The notes: generated by a model not told the origin, from the sequence alone. 44,729 nucleotides of DNA from Planctomycetaceae bacterium (GCA_005798335.1 SYJV01000162.1:1-44729), one strand, 5' to 3'. Numbered from the stretch's first letter, positions 33,288-43,266 are shown. Made by a program: numbers and translations.

Positions 33288-33578
33288 GAGGCTAGCAATC
33301 AGCAAACGTGAGCGTCCCGCCGTTTAGTTTCTTGTGCTATCCCATGGACGGTATCCCAGTTGTTGCATTTACGTTTGGTAAAGTTTGCGGCATACGTCAA
33401 CTTTGAGGAACAGGAGGATTTTTTCGAATAGGACGAATGTTTCGATTGTAGGACGCCGATACAAGATGCAAGCCAACGTTTAGGCAAAGTGGACCGACTT
33501 TACGGCCACTTCGAATAATGGCAGTCGTCAGAAATTTGAGCTGACTGTCCCTGCGGTATTTGCTAGGAAGGCGTCCTC

Positions 33579-35030
33579 GTGAAACGAAGCATTGTCCTAC
33601 TCTTAGTTGCAATGGGCATTGGGGCTTGGACATGGTGTGAGGCGGGAGCTCAAGAAGGGAACCGCCGCACGACTTATAGCGGAAGAGCGGCACACGCCAG
33701 ACAGGGGGCAGGTCCCAGTTGGCGAAGTTCCGTTCCGTCGCGACTGGCCGCGAATCGAACCACATTGGACTCAGGCGTCGTCGTTGGTGATGAAGTCGTG
33801 GTGGACGAGCATGTTGAAGAAACACACTTGAATGCTGGCGAATACGTTGTCGACGACGCTGCAGTTGGTGAAGTGGAGGCCTACTGCAACAACTGCATAG
33901 CCCCGCGTAGATTTTGCATTTGCTTTCCTGCGCATGGCTGGGTACATGCCGAGTATCTGCAATGGTGGCAACCGGGCATGAACGCTCCGGCACTCGTTAC
34001 CACTAGTACCGTTGGGACAGCGCGTACTGCAGCCGGAGTGCTTGGGCAATCGGCGACATCGGTATTGCTAGGTGGAAATGACGACATACTTGACGGCGCT
34101 CGGTCAGGAGGTCGAATTCGCTTTGGTACTTGGTTCGATGCCTGTCCGGGCTGGGGTATGGAAGGTGAGTATTTCGGGTTCGGCACCGAAAGCGATGATT
34201 TCTTTCGCCAATCGACGGGATCGCCGATTCTCGCGCGACCGTTTTTCAATATGCTCACAGGGGTACAAGATTCCGAATTGGTAGCATTTCCCAACGTTCT
34301 CAGCGGCTCGATTGCGGTGGACGCCGACAGTCGGGTCGATGGCGCCGCGGCACGCTTTCGAAAGAACTTGTGTTGCTGGTCGGGTTGCGGAAATTCGTGG
34401 CTGGACCAGTGCATGAGCGTGCCGACGTCCACGCGCATCGATGGCACGGTGGGCTATCGCTTTTACGAACTGAAAGAATCGCTAGCAATTCGCGAACGGT
34501 TGCAGTCGCTGGACACCGGTTCGCCGGGCAGTTTTGATATCACCGATCGTTTTAATACTCGCAATCAGTTCAACGGCGGTGAATTAGGGGTATTGTGGCA
34601 AGGGCGACGTGGCTTTTGGAGCTTGGATGCATTGATGCGAATCGCGATCGGTGCCAACCACCAGACAGTAACGATTACCGGAAACACGACCTCGGTGGAT
34701 AACGGGACAACCTCGACGTCGACCAGCGGGATTTACTCACAAAGAACTAATATCGGGACTTTTGACCGCGACCAGTTCATCATGATTCCGGAATTTGGAT
34801 TAACGCTCGGATATCAGCTTACCCGCCGATCCCGATTAACAGTTGGATACAGCCTAATCTACTGGAACAACGTAATCCGACCAGGCGATCAAATCGATAC
34901 AGACATTAATCCAAATCTGTTTCCTCCCGAGCAAGACCCATTTACTGGTCCACTCAGACCTCAGTTTCAGTTCGTGGATTCCGATTATTGGTTACAAGGT
35001 TTGAACTTTGGTGCTGAATATCGCTGGTAG
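33579..35030 (+). CDS. BBP7-family outer-membrane beta-barrel protein
   Basis: A 483-residue protein with a signal peptide (KRSIVLLLVAMGIGAWTWCEAGAQ) and a barrel-like body. Typical planctomycete BBP7 (formerly DUF1551) features are WVHAEYLQWWQPGMNAPALVTTS, the LGGNDDILDGARSGGRIRFGTWFD stretch, GMEGEYFGFG, and late strands GLTLGYQLTRRSRLTVGYSLIYWNNV. It ends with DYWLQGLNFGAEYRW, the aromatic last residue expected for an outer-membrane barrel. A Cys-rich patch (CNNCIAPRRFCICFP) before the barrel is unusual and could bind a metal or form disulfides. The GTG start has AGGAAGG (33565-33571) 7-8 nt upstream. A hairpin terminator lies just downstream, so it is a single-gene unit. Confidence 0.9.
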   Translation: MKRSIVLLLVAMGIGAWTWCEAGAQEGNRRTTYSGRAAHARQGAGPSWRSSVPSRLAANRTTLDSGVVVGDEVVVDEHVEETHLNAGEYVVDDAAVGEVEAYCNNCIAPRRFCICFPAHGWVHAEYLQWWQPGMNAPALVTTSTVGTARTAAGVLGQSATSVLLGGNDDILDGARSGGRIRFGTWFDACPGWGMEGEYFGFGTESDDFFRQSTGSPILARPFFNMLTGVQDSELVAFPNVLSGSIAVDADSRVDGAAARFRKNLCCWSGCGNSWLDQCMSVPTSTRIDGTVGYRFYELKESLAIRERLQSLDTGSPGSFDITDRFNTRNQFNGGELGVLWQGRRGFWSLDALMRIAIGANHQTVTITGNTTSVDNGTTSTSTSGIYSQRTNIGTFDRDQFIMIPEFGLTLGYQLTRRSRLTVGYSLIYWNNVIRPGDQIDTDINPNLFPPEQDPFTGPLRPQFQFVDSDYWLQGLNFGAEYRW

Positions 35031-35059
35031 GGAAATCGGCGCAATCTACTGCCAGATCC

Positions 35060-35095
35060 AAGGCTCGACCTTTCTTTGATTGGTCGGGCCTTTTG
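35060..35095 (+). terminator. Rho-independent terminator after the BBP7 gene
   Basis: AAGGCTCGACC and GGTCGGGCCTTTT form a stem of about 11 bp with a short loop, ending in a T-run, 30 nt after the BBP7 stop. Its position also argues against starting the next gene at 35080, inside this hairpin. Confidence 0.8.
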
Positions 35096-35118
35096 TATTG
35101 ATACTCCGTGTTCCAGGG

Positions 35119-35124
35119 AAGGAG
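35119..35124 (+). promoter_or_regulatory. Ribosome binding site deciding the start at 35134
   Basis: AAGGAG lies 9 nt before ATG 35134. This rejects the longer open frame from GTG-like codons inside the upstream terminator. Confidence 0.75.
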
Positions 35125-35133
35125 CAAGCTGCG

Positions 35134-38100
35134 ATGGGTAGCTTTCTTAGTCGACTTTTCAAGCGATTCAGCCATTCGCGACGCCGGACTGTCGCCAAAC
35201 GGCGGTTGAGAATCGAGTCGCTTGAAAATCGACGGCTGATGGTCAATGATCTGGCCACGATTACAGGTACCGTATTTACCGACTTGACCGACAACGGATT
35301 GACCGGTGACGATACCCGGCATTCCGGTGCGACCGTGCGGCTGTACCGCGACGGTGGCAACTCGACCTTCGACAATGGCGGTGCGGATGATACATTGGTA
35401 ACCACCGGCACGACCAATGGCAGCGGTGTTTACACATTTAGCAGCCTTATAGCCGGACGGTACTACGTACAGCAATTGGCGATCTCCGGATTGCTGCAGC
35501 GAACCAGCGAGTCGGTGCAAACGGTGGTAGTATCTGCCGCCGATGCCGCAGGTGACGCGGAGACGACCATCGACACATTTGATGCTACGCCTCAAGTGGT
35601 CGTGGGGAGCACCACGGGAGTTCCAGTTACCTCTTCCTTGGCAGCAACAGAGACAATCGGTGGCGAGCGCGACATGTTCGTCAATTTGACATCGGTCAGC
35701 GGTTCCATTGAGTTGAACGTGGACACATCGACTGCGAATGTCTTGGAGTTCATCGCCAGTACGACGGGAACTGGTTCGCGAATCATTACCTATGATGGTG
35801 CGGACGGTGACGCAACGACGATTAATGGCACGGGATTGGGCGGTCAAGACTTGACCGCCAATGGTGCTGTAGGAATTCGCTTTCGAATCGGTGCGGATCA
35901 GATTAATGGCGACTTAACGATCCGCATCTATTCAGGCGCGGCGAATTTTTCGACCGCGACTGTCTCGATTCCGAACACTGGCGGAACCGCCAGTGAAGAG
36001 GTAGTCGTGCGATTTAGCAATTTCGCGACGGGAGGAGGAGCGGGAGCCACCTTTACGAACGTGGGAGCAATTCAGCTCGAAATCGCTGGCGCCGCGGCAG
36101 TAGATGGTCAACTGGATCTTGTAGCCGCTGTTTCCCCGACCGTCGTCACACTCAACATGGCCAATCTCAATCCTATGTCGCTGGGTAACTTGGTGTGGGC
36201 CGACCGCGACAATGATGGAGCGTTCGATACTGGTGAATCCGGCATCAATGCCGTGACGGTGCAACTGTTTGCCGATACCAACAGTAATGGCACGTACGAT
36301 AGTGGAACGGATATTCTGCAAAACTCGACCACGACGAATTCCAGCGGCATCTACGGATTTAGCAATCTCTTTCCAGGCGACTATATCGTTTTGGTTCCGT
36401 CATCCCAGTTTGCATCCGGTCAAGCCTTGTTTGGGCACGTTACCAGTACCGGCAATAATCCCGCTCCCGATCCCGATACGGATACCAACAATGACGACAA
36501 TGGATCGGCAGTGTCGAGCGACGTGGCGTCGGCCGCTATTACATTGGTTGCCGGCGGCGAGCCCACGTCCGATGGCGATACTGACGCGAACAGCAACTTG
36601 ACTCTCGACCTGGGCTTCGTTCCCCAAATCGATTTGCAGATCAGCAAGACGGATTCGCCGGACCCCGTTGTGGCTGGCAATAATCTGACTTACACACTAG
36701 CGATTACCAACAATGGACCGTTGCCAGCCACGGGAGTTGTGGTGACCGACGTATTGCCGGCAGGCGTAACGTTCGTGTCTGCTACTTCGAATTCGGGCAC
36801 CGTAGTAGAAGCCTCGGGAACCGTTACTGGGAACATCGGTACTCTTGCTGCTGCAGGAACCGCATCGATTACGATCATCGTGACAGTCCCCAGCAGCCGC
36901 ACGACTTCGATATCAAACACAGCAACAATTACGGGCAACGAATTCGATACGAACTCAGCGAACAACACATCCAGTTCGGCAACTGCAGTTTCTCAGCAAA
37001 CCGACTTGCAAATCACCAAGACAGACTCTCCGGACCCAGTAACGTCGGCCGGAACCTTGACGTATACCTTGACGGTCACTAACGCTGGGCCAAGCGATGC
37101 CACAGGGGTCACCGTAACCGACGTATTGCCGTCAGGAGTGACGTTTGTGTCTGCAACCGCCAGCCAAGGTACGGCCACCAACGCATCCGGAACGATTACC
37201 GGTGCATTGGGTAATCTCGCCAGCGGCGGAACAGCAACGATCACGGTTGTGGTCTCGGTGGATTCAGCCACAGTTGGTCCGATTGCCAATACCGCAACAG
37301 TTACTGGCAGCCAGACCGACACGAACACTGGCAACAACTCTGCCACGTCGTCTACCACAGTTACGCGCCAAATAGATTTGGCAATCACCAAGACAGACTC
37401 CATCGATCCAGCAACTCCCGGCGGCCAGCTTACATACACCATTACTGTGACCAATAATGGACCATCGACGGCGACCAACGTTTCGGTAACGGACGTATTG
37501 CCATCGGGGACGACGTTCAGCTCCGCGACGGCCAGTCAAGGAACCGCGACCCATGCCTCAGGCACGGTTACCGGTAGTCTTGGTACCATCAACTCCGGCA
37601 GCAACGCTACGATTACGCTCATCGTAGATGTCAGCTCAAGCGCATCCGGTTCGCTGTCCAATACCAGTACCGTGACCGCGACTGAAACGGAAACGAACTC
37701 CGCCAATAACAGCGCAACACAAGTGACGACGCTCACTCAGCAAGCTGATTTGTCGATTTCAAAAACCGATTCTCCCGATCCCGTTGTTGCGGGACAGACG
37801 ATTACTTATACGCTGACCGTCACCAATAATGGACCATCGGATGCCAGTGGAGTAACCGTCACCGACACGCTTCCCAGTAACGTAACCTTTGTTTCAGCGA
37901 CCGCCAGTCAAGGAACCGCCACAGGGGCTGGCAGCACGGTAACGGGAAACCTGGGCAATCTGGCTGATGGCGCAACAGCGACCATCACGATTACGGGAAC
38001 GGTGGCCGCGACGGCATCGGGGACCTTAACCAATACAGCGACCGTCTCGGCCCCTCAAACCGATCCGGTCAGTGCTAATAATTCGGACTCGGAAGGCACT

Positions 38101-39249
38101 ACGGTTCAGCGTCAAATCGACTTGGCAGTCACCAAGATCGATTCGACTGATCCGATTGTTGCGGGCAATTCCCTTACTTACACGATTACAGTTACCAACA
38201 ACGGGCCGTCACAAGCAACGAATGTCAGCTTGACCGATGTCTTGCCTTCGGGAGTGACTTTCACCAGCGTTTCGTCCAGCCAGGGAACGGCATCAAATGC
38301 CAGTGGAACCGTTACAGCAACTCTCGGTAACTTGAATCCCAGCAGTTCTGCTACCGTGACACTGGTCGTCGGCGTTAATCCAACAACTCGCGGAACACTG
38401 ACCAACACGACTACGGTTACGGCAACGGAAACTGAAACAAATTCCAGCAACAATACCGCGACCGCCTCGACAACGGTCAACGGTACCGTCGACTTGGCAA
38501 TCACCAAAACGGATGCAAGTGATCCTGTAGCCGCAGGCGGATCGTTAACCTATACGATCGTGGTCACGAACAATGGTCCCTCAACGGCAACCAACGTCTC
38601 GGTCAGCGACACGCTTCCGTCCGGATTGACGTTTACGTCGGCGACTTCGACCGTGGGTACCGTGTCCAACGTTGGTAGTGCGATCACCGGCGCGATTGGC
38701 ACTCTTGCTCCGGCAGCCACTGCGACAATCACTGTCGTGGCTGCGGTCAGCAGCAGTGCCACCGGGACGCTGACCAACACCGCCACCGTCACCGCTACCG
38801 AGACCGAGTCCAATTCCGCCAATAACACTGCAACACAGCAGACCACGATTGCCGTGCCAGGTAGCATTTCGGGCGTAGCCTACGTGGATGCCAACCGCAA
38901 CAATACTCGCGACAGTGGCGAAAGCGGAATCTCAGGAGTGTTGATTACGTTGACCGGCTCCAACTTGCTTGGCTCGCAAATCAACACGACACAAACCACC
39001 AATGCCAACGGAGAGTACACCTTCAGCAGCCTGTTGCCAGGCACCTATACTCTGACCGAAACGCAGCCGACCGCCTTCAGTGATGGAGCGGCCAATGTCG
39101 GCTCTGGTGCAGGCGGCACGGCCGGTACTAATACGATCACGCAAGTTGTCTTGCCGAGCGGCACGAATGCGACTGTGTACAATTTCGGTGAAGTCCGCCG
39201 AGCGCTCAGCAAGCGACGATTCTTGGCTTCCTCGACTGGAAACGAGTAA
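35134..39249 (+). CDS. Giant secreted SdrD-B / DUF11 repeat protein
   Basis: A 1371-residue surface protein. The basic N-terminus ends in RIESLENRRLMV (26-37), the same type of LExRxL extracellular signature as in the 12847 gene. It is followed by an SdrD B-like domain (ITGTVFTDLTDNGLTG...VYTFSSLIAGRYYV), a region of about 220 residues without a recognised fold, and a second SdrD-B domain near 349 (LGNLVWADRDNDGAFDTGESG). Six DUF11 repeats occupy 500-1243, and a third SdrD-B domain follows (ISGVAYVDANRNNTRDSGESG). It ends ALSKRRFLASSTGNE; the SKRRFLAS-type end is a recurring tail in planctomycete giant proteins as far as I know. SdrD-B domains bind calcium and stiffen surface stalks, so an adhesive or structural role is likely. 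There is no dockerin here. Confidence 0.92.
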   Translation: MGSFLSRLFKRFSHSRRRTVAKRRLRIESLENRRLMVNDLATITGTVFTDLTDNGLTGDDTRHSGATVRLYRDGGNSTFDNGGADDTLVTTGTTNGSGVYTFSSLIAGRYYVQQLAISGLLQRTSESVQTVVVSAADAAGDAETTIDTFDATPQVVVGSTTGVPVTSSLAATETIGGERDMFVNLTSVSGSIELNVDTSTANVLEFIASTTGTGSRIITYDGADGDATTINGTGLGGQDLTANGAVGIRFRIGADQINGDLTIRIYSGAANFSTATVSIPNTGGTASEEVVVRFSNFATGGGAGATFTNVGAIQLEIAGAAAVDGQLDLVAAVSPTVVTLNMANLNPMSLGNLVWADRDNDGAFDTGESGINAVTVQLFADTNSNGTYDSGTDILQNSTTTNSSGIYGFSNLFPGDYIVLVPSSQFASGQALFGHVTSTGNNPAPDPDTDTNNDDNGSAVSSDVASAAITLVAGGEPTSDGDTDANSNLTLDLGFVPQIDLQISKTDSPDPVVAGNNLTYTLAITNNGPLPATGVVVTDVLPAGVTFVSATSNSGTVVEASGTVTGNIGTLAAAGTASITIIVTVPSSRTTSISNTATITGNEFDTNSANNTSSSATAVSQQTDLQITKTDSPDPVTSAGTLTYTLTVTNAGPSDATGVTVTDVLPSGVTFVSATASQGTATNASGTITGALGNLASGGTATITVVVSVDSATVGPIANTATVTGSQTDTNTGNNSATSSTTVTRQIDLAITKTDSIDPATPGGQLTYTITVTNNGPSTATNVSVTDVLPSGTTFSSATASQGTATHASGTVTGSLGTINSGSNATITLIVDVSSSASGSLSNTSTVTATETETNSANNSATQVTTLTQQADLSISKTDSPDPVVAGQTITYTLTVTNNGPSDASGVTVTDTLPSNVTFVSATASQGTATGAGSTVTGNLGNLADGATATITITGTVAATASGTLTNTATVSAPQTDPVSANNSDSEGTTVQRQIDLAVTKIDSTDPIVAGNSLTYTITVTNNGPSQATNVSLTDVLPSGVTFTSVSSSQGTASNASGTVTATLGNLNPSSSATVTLVVGVNPTTRGTLTNTTTVTATETETNSSNNTATASTTVNGTVDLAITKTDASDPVAAGGSLTYTIVVTNNGPSTATNVSVSDTLPSGLTFTSATSTVGTVSNVGSAITGAIGTLAPAATATITVVAAVSSSATGTLTNTATVTATETESNSANNTATQQTTIAVPGSISGVAYVDANRNNTRDSGESGISGVLITLTGSNLLGSQINTTQTTNANGEYTFSSLLPGTYTLTETQPTAFSDGAANVGSGAGGTAGTNTITQVVLPSGTNATVYNFGEVRRALSKRRFLASSTGNE
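36631..38862 (+). repeat. Coding tandem array, six DUF11 units of exactly 372 bp
   Basis: Units begin at the DL(Q/A)I(S/T)K codons at 36631, 37003, 37375, 37747, 38119 and 38491, each 124 codons long with no length change. Each unit opens SKTDSPDPV, contains VTNNGPS.AT.V.VTDVLPSGVTF and ends in TATVT..ETDTNSANN. Codon use differs among units, so the array is old and kept in length by selection or by unequal exchange in register. Confidence 0.92.
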
Positions 39250-39798
39250 TCAATTGGCTTGACTGTCGTAACAGTGATTCCACAGGAGCTGCCATTCCCA
39301 CCAACATATTTGTGTCAGCGGCTCTCGCCATACCTCGCGCGTACTGAGAGCTTGCTGGCAACAATCCACCAGCGCGCCGGCCACAGTTGTCGGCTGGCAT
39401 AGCAACTGCATTGGCAAGTCGGCCGTTTTCGTGTTGATCGAAGACTCAATGGTGGATGCAAGTTGCTGGTGGACGGGATGCCCGTGGGTGCGCTGGAACC
39501 AATACTTCGCGTTCCAAAAATCCCCTTCCCGCCGATGCATAATGCCGTGCCAAAACGACCCGTCGCTCGACTTGATTTCCTGACTCAATTCGTGCGACTG
39601 GTGGAGGTCGCCAGCGAGCAGCCACAGCCCTGCGGCGCACGGTGCGACCAGCCTATTCCGCTCCAACCAAGTGCGTACCGCGCGGCCCGTGCGTGCGCAG
39701 CATGGCAGGGAGTCCAGCCCAGCCGTAGGCGATTCCAGGATGATGTCAATCAGTTCCACGTCCAATCGACACGAGTTCAGCAAGTCGAATTTTGGCAT
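39250..39798 (-). CDS. Conserved-looking hypothetical protein
   Basis: A 182-residue protein with no signal peptide or membrane segment. The middle has GLWLLAGDLHQSHELSQEI, then GSFWHGIMHRREGDFWNAKYWFQRTHGHPVH, a His/Trp-rich stretch that recalls a planctomycete hypothetical family with the motif FWHGIMHRRE.D..NAKYW. The conserved Trp, His and Arg residues hint at a folded domain, perhaps metal binding, but no function is known to me. It is convergent with the giant SdrD-B/DUF11 gene: the two stop codons are directly adjacent (39247-39249 and 39250-39252), leaving no room for a separate terminator. The 237 nt upstream (39799-40035) show no recognised feature. Confidence 0.75.
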   Translation of the reverse strand: MPKFDLLNSCRLDVELIDIILESPTAGLDSLPCCARTGRAVRTWLERNRLVAPCAAGLWLLAGDLHQSHELSQEIKSSDGSFWHGIMHRREGDFWNAKYWFQRTHGHPVHQQLASTIESSINTKTADLPMQLLCQPTTVAGALVDCCQQALSTREVWREPLTQICWWEWQLLWNHCYDSQAN

Positions 39799-40035
39799 TT
39801 CTCAGGGTGCTTCGGTCTTAAAAAACAGTGCCAACAGCTATCAACTGCTGTGAGTTGTCAATATTGTAGCGATTATTCAGGTTCAACCCAGTTTTGTGGC
39901 AAAGTCTTACCCCACGCCACGGTTGGAAGGAATCAGATTCATGCTAAGATGCTGGTTGAATTGTTGCAACTTCCGATTTGTGAAATGCCGCGAGCGACTG
40001 TCAAAGCTTGGGCACGATTTTAGGTGTGAATTCCA

Positions 40036-41673
40036 ATGACCAATGTTGGCGCTAACGAATCTTCAGCAACTACTTCCGATCCTTCTGATGCTGTCGGTAT
40101 TCAAGAGTCCGCCGCGATCGCTGTGAACTCATCGGCCAGTTCCACGAGTGGCGATTCTGATCCTCGGGTTGTCGTCGGTGAACAGCGGCCGGTTAGCCCC
40201 ATTAGCTTGGAACGAGTGCGGCAATTGCGAGCCACTCAACAAGCTCGCGCGCCGCAGCATCCATCGAAGCGCTCGCATGGTCAATCGCATCCCAGCGGCC
40301 CGAATGCTCCCGGTGACGAAACTGAAGTAAATGCTCAGGGGCCCAACCGCGCTGACAAACGCAACAAACGATCGCCGCGGCCTCCCGTAGTGGATTTTGT
40401 CGAATCGACCGCTTCGAAAGTCGCCATTCCGTCGCGGCGAGCAAAGCTGTCCGACGACCTTGAGATCGAACTGAATCAAGCTCTCGCTGGTGCAGCGGAT
40501 TTGGACAAGATTCTGATCGGCGGTGCCGAAGTTCAAGCAGGCCGCGAGCTGGAGGAAGGCCAACGGGTACAAGCTAAAGTAATTAAGGTCCACGGAGAGA
40601 ATGTGTTCCTGTCGTTGGGAGGTCCCAACGAAGGAGTTGTGTCGATACTCCAGTTCGAGAATCCACCGGAGCCTGGCGCAGCATTCGAAGTAGTCGTGCG
40701 TGGATATTTGCGCGACGAAGGGCTTTACGAAGTCACCGTCCCAGGTAATGCCGTTAACGTCGCGGATTGGGACGACCTGAAGGAAGGTGAAGTCGTCGAA
40801 GCAAAAGTGACCGGGGCGAATGCTGGCGGACTCGAGTGCTTGGTCGGAACCGTGCGTGGATTTATTCCGATCAGCCAGATTGCTGAATATCGCGTAGAAA
40901 GTACCGCCGATTTCCTGGAACAGAAATTTCTGTGCGTAGTAACGGAAGTCAATCCACGTCGTGGCAATCTGGTCCTTTCTCGCCGCGCGGTTTTAGAGCG
41001 AGAACGACAAGAGAAACGCGAACAGCGTTTGGCGGCTCTCGAAGTAGGTGCTGCGGTAGAGGGCATTGTGCGCAAGATTATGGACTTTGGTGCATTTGTC
41101 GACCTCGGTGGACTGGATGGACTGTTGCATATCAGCCAGCTCGCATGGGAACGCGTTGAACATCCTGGCGAGATCTTGCAGGAGGGGCAGAAGATTCAAG
41201 TTCGGGTCGAAAAGATCGATCCGCAAACGGGCAAGATCGGTCTTTCGTATCGGTCGCTGCAAGACCATCCTTGGAAAGACATCGAGCAGAAATTTGCTGT
41301 CGGTTCGCTGGTCAAAGGAACAGTGTCCCGCATCGCTAATTTTGGTGCGTTCGTCAAACTGGCTCCGGGTGTCGAAGGATTGATTCACGTATCTGAATTG
41401 GCCCATTACCGCGTACAGCGAATTACTAACGTTGTGCAAGAAGGCCAAGAAATCGAAGTCAAAATTCTCTCCGTCGAAGAGGAAGCTCAACGAATTAGCT
41501 TGTCACTGAAGGCCGCTCAGCAACCGCCTGCTGTCGAGACGTCCACGGACGATGCTGCCGTGGTGGAGGAACCAGAGGCTCCCGTTGAACTCGCGCTGCC
41601 GAAACATCGAGGACCTCTCAAAGGCGGCACTGGTCGCCCATCCGGCGGCGAACAATTCGGACTCAAGTGGTAG
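40036..41673 (+). CDS. S1 RNA-binding domain protein, ribosomal protein S1-like
   Basis: A 545-residue protein with a disordered Ser/Pro/Arg-rich N-terminus (about 1-170) and four S1 domains at roughly 173-238, 248-318, 335-407 and 420-493. Domains 3 and 4 show the classic FGAFVDLGGLDGLLHISQLAW and FGAFVKLAPGVEGLIHVSELA. The end (LPKHRGPLKGGTG...GEQFGLKW) is basic and Gly-rich. S1-type proteins bind mRNA on the 30S subunit or act in RNA decay; with four domains and a long tail this is a divergent S1 relative, not a standard six-domain S1. The acyl-CoA synthetase gene starts 3 nt after its stop, so the two are in one transcript. There is no obvious shared pathway. Confidence 0.88.
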   Translation: MTNVGANESSATTSDPSDAVGIQESAAIAVNSSASSTSGDSDPRVVVGEQRPVSPISLERVRQLRATQQARAPQHPSKRSHGQSHPSGPNAPGDETEVNAQGPNRADKRNKRSPRPPVVDFVESTASKVAIPSRRAKLSDDLEIELNQALAGAADLDKILIGGAEVQAGRELEEGQRVQAKVIKVHGENVFLSLGGPNEGVVSILQFENPPEPGAAFEVVVRGYLRDEGLYEVTVPGNAVNVADWDDLKEGEVVEAKVTGANAGGLECLVGTVRGFIPISQIAEYRVESTADFLEQKFLCVVTEVNPRRGNLVLSRRAVLERERQEKREQRLAALEVGAAVEGIVRKIMDFGAFVDLGGLDGLLHISQLAWERVEHPGEILQEGQKIQVRVEKIDPQTGKIGLSYRSLQDHPWKDIEQKFAVGSLVKGTVSRIANFGAFVKLAPGVEGLIHVSELAHYRVQRITNVVQEGQEIEVKILSVEEEAQRISLSLKAAQQPPAVETSTDDAAVVEEPEAPVELALPKHRGPLKGGTGRPSGGEQFGLKW

Positions 41674-41676
41674 GTC

Positions 41677-43248
41677 ATGGAGACGCCATTATCGCCCATG
41701 GACTTTGCTCGACGCGCGAGACGACTTTACTCTCATCGCGCAGCAGTTGTCGACGGTGATAGGCGATTTACCTTTCGCGAGTTCTTCGATCGATGCGACC
41801 GTTGGTCAGCAACCTTACAAATGCTGGGGTTGCAACCTGGTGATCGCGTTGCCAGCATTGCTCCAAATACGCACGGACACCTCGAGTTCTTTTATGCTGT
41901 TCCGCAGATCGGCGCGATGGTGGTGCCGATCAATTACCGACTGAGCATCCGTGATTTCGTATATATTCTGAATCATAGTGGGGCGCGAGCCGTTTGTGCG
42001 CATGAATCGTTTCTAGATGACATCGATCGCATCCGCGACCAATTGCCAAGCGTAGAGCATTACGTGGCCTTTTCGGGCGCTCGGCAAGGTTGGTTGGATT
42101 ACGAACACGAGTTGGCGCAGGCGTCGCCCAGTTTTCGAAACGTCGAGCTGAGCGAAACTCAGCCGATCGCCATCAACTACACCAGTGGAACGACGGCCAG
42201 TCCCAAGGGAGTGATGGTTACGCATCGCAATACGGCCATCAATATCATGGGGCACTTGATGCATACTCGCATCACTAGTGCGGACCGATACCTGTGGGTG
42301 CTGCCGATGTTTCATGCCAACGGCTGGACCTTTGTATGGACAATAACTGCGGTGGGTGGTCGGCATGTTTGTTTACCGAAAGCGGACGCGCGTTTGATTT
42401 TTGAAACGATCCGCCGCGAAGAGATTACGTTAATGTGCGCTGCTCCAACGGTGCTGATCGGTCTGGCCAATGCCCCCGAGGAAGTCCGACGAAACGTACC
42501 CAGGGGCGTACGCGTCTACACCGCGGGTGCTTCCCCAGCGGCGGCGACGATCGAACGCATCGAGGGAGAGCTGGGATGGGAGATTATCCATGTGTATGGA
42601 CTTACCGAAGTCTCGCCCATCGTCACGATCAGCGAATCCCTGCCAGAGCATGCTCAGCTCGACCTTGCCAGTCGAGCAAGAATAAAATCTAGGCAAGGTG
42701 TCGAGTACCTTGGCAATGCTGAAGTTCGAGTTGTGGACGAACATGGCCAAGAGGTTCCTCGCGATGGCGCTTCGATGGGCGAGATTATTATTCGCGGAAA
42801 CGCTGTGATGGCTGGTTACTATAACGATCCCGATGCCACTGCCCGCGCGATCCGCGATGGATGGTTTTACAGCGGCGATGCTGCTGTGGTCCATGCGGAT
42901 GGCTACATCGAAATTCGCGATCGCTGGAAAGATGTGATTATCAGCGGTGGCGAGAACATTTCATCGGTGGAAGTCGAGGGAGTCTTACTGCGTCACTCCG
43001 CAGTTCAAGAAGCTGCGGTCGTCGGAATGCCCAACGACAAATGGGGCGAAACTCCGCAAGCATTTGTGGTCACAAAGACTGGGGCCAGCGTTACAGCAAA
43101 CGAACTGCGCAGTTATTGTCGCGATAACCTGGCGCATTTCAAAGTTCCACACGACTTTACATTTATTTCTGAACTGCCCAAGACAGCAACCGGTAAAATT
43201 CAAAAGTTCATCTTGCGCGGCGGGCGAGCCAACATAGCCGCTCAGTAG
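41677..43248 (+). CDS. Acyl-CoA synthetase (AMP-binding, ANL superfamily)
   Basis: A 523-residue adenylating enzyme that activates a carboxylic acid, probably a medium- or long-chain fatty acid, to its CoA thioester. The ATP loop is INYTSGTTASPKGVM. Further motifs are VYGLTEVSPI, GWFYSGDAAVVHADGYIEIRDRWKDVIISGGENIS, and the C-terminal KTATGKIQKFILR with the catalytic lysine. This order is that of the long-chain fatty acyl-CoA ligase group (FadD/AMP-binding DLPs). Start ATG 41677 is 3 nt after the S1-protein stop; ATG 41698 is an alternative. Substrate length is not readable. It is followed after 18 nt by the YkgJ-type gene in the same direction, so the three genes 40036-44514 look like one operon. 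Confidence 0.93.
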   Translation: METPLSPMDFARRARRLYSHRAAVVDGDRRFTFREFFDRCDRWSATLQMLGLQPGDRVASIAPNTHGHLEFFYAVPQIGAMVVPINYRLSIRDFVYILNHSGARAVCAHESFLDDIDRIRDQLPSVEHYVAFSGARQGWLDYEHELAQASPSFRNVELSETQPIAINYTSGTTASPKGVMVTHRNTAINIMGHLMHTRITSADRYLWVLPMFHANGWTFVWTITAVGGRHVCLPKADARLIFETIRREEITLMCAAPTVLIGLANAPEEVRRNVPRGVRVYTAGASPAAATIERIEGELGWEIIHVYGLTEVSPIVTISESLPEHAQLDLASRARIKSRQGVEYLGNAEVRVVDEHGQEVPRDGASMGEIIIRGNAVMAGYYNDPDATARAIRDGWFYSGDAAVVHADGYIEIRDRWKDVIISGGENISSVEVEGVLLRHSAVQEAAVVGMPNDKWGETPQAFVVTKTGASVTANELRSYCRDNLAHFKVPHDFTFISELPKTATGKIQKFILRGGRANIAAQ

Positions 43249-43266
43249 GCTCAAACGGTCAACTCT

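Noticed and set aside
33755-33775. tRNA-like string resembling a T-arm (AATCGAACC)
   Set aside because: No matching acceptor, D or anticodon stems surround it, and it lies within the BBP7 coding frame.
35080-35133. Upstream extension of the SdrD-B/DUF11 gene
   Set aside because: The extension begins inside a terminator hairpin and precedes a strong AAGGAG site that points to ATG 35134.
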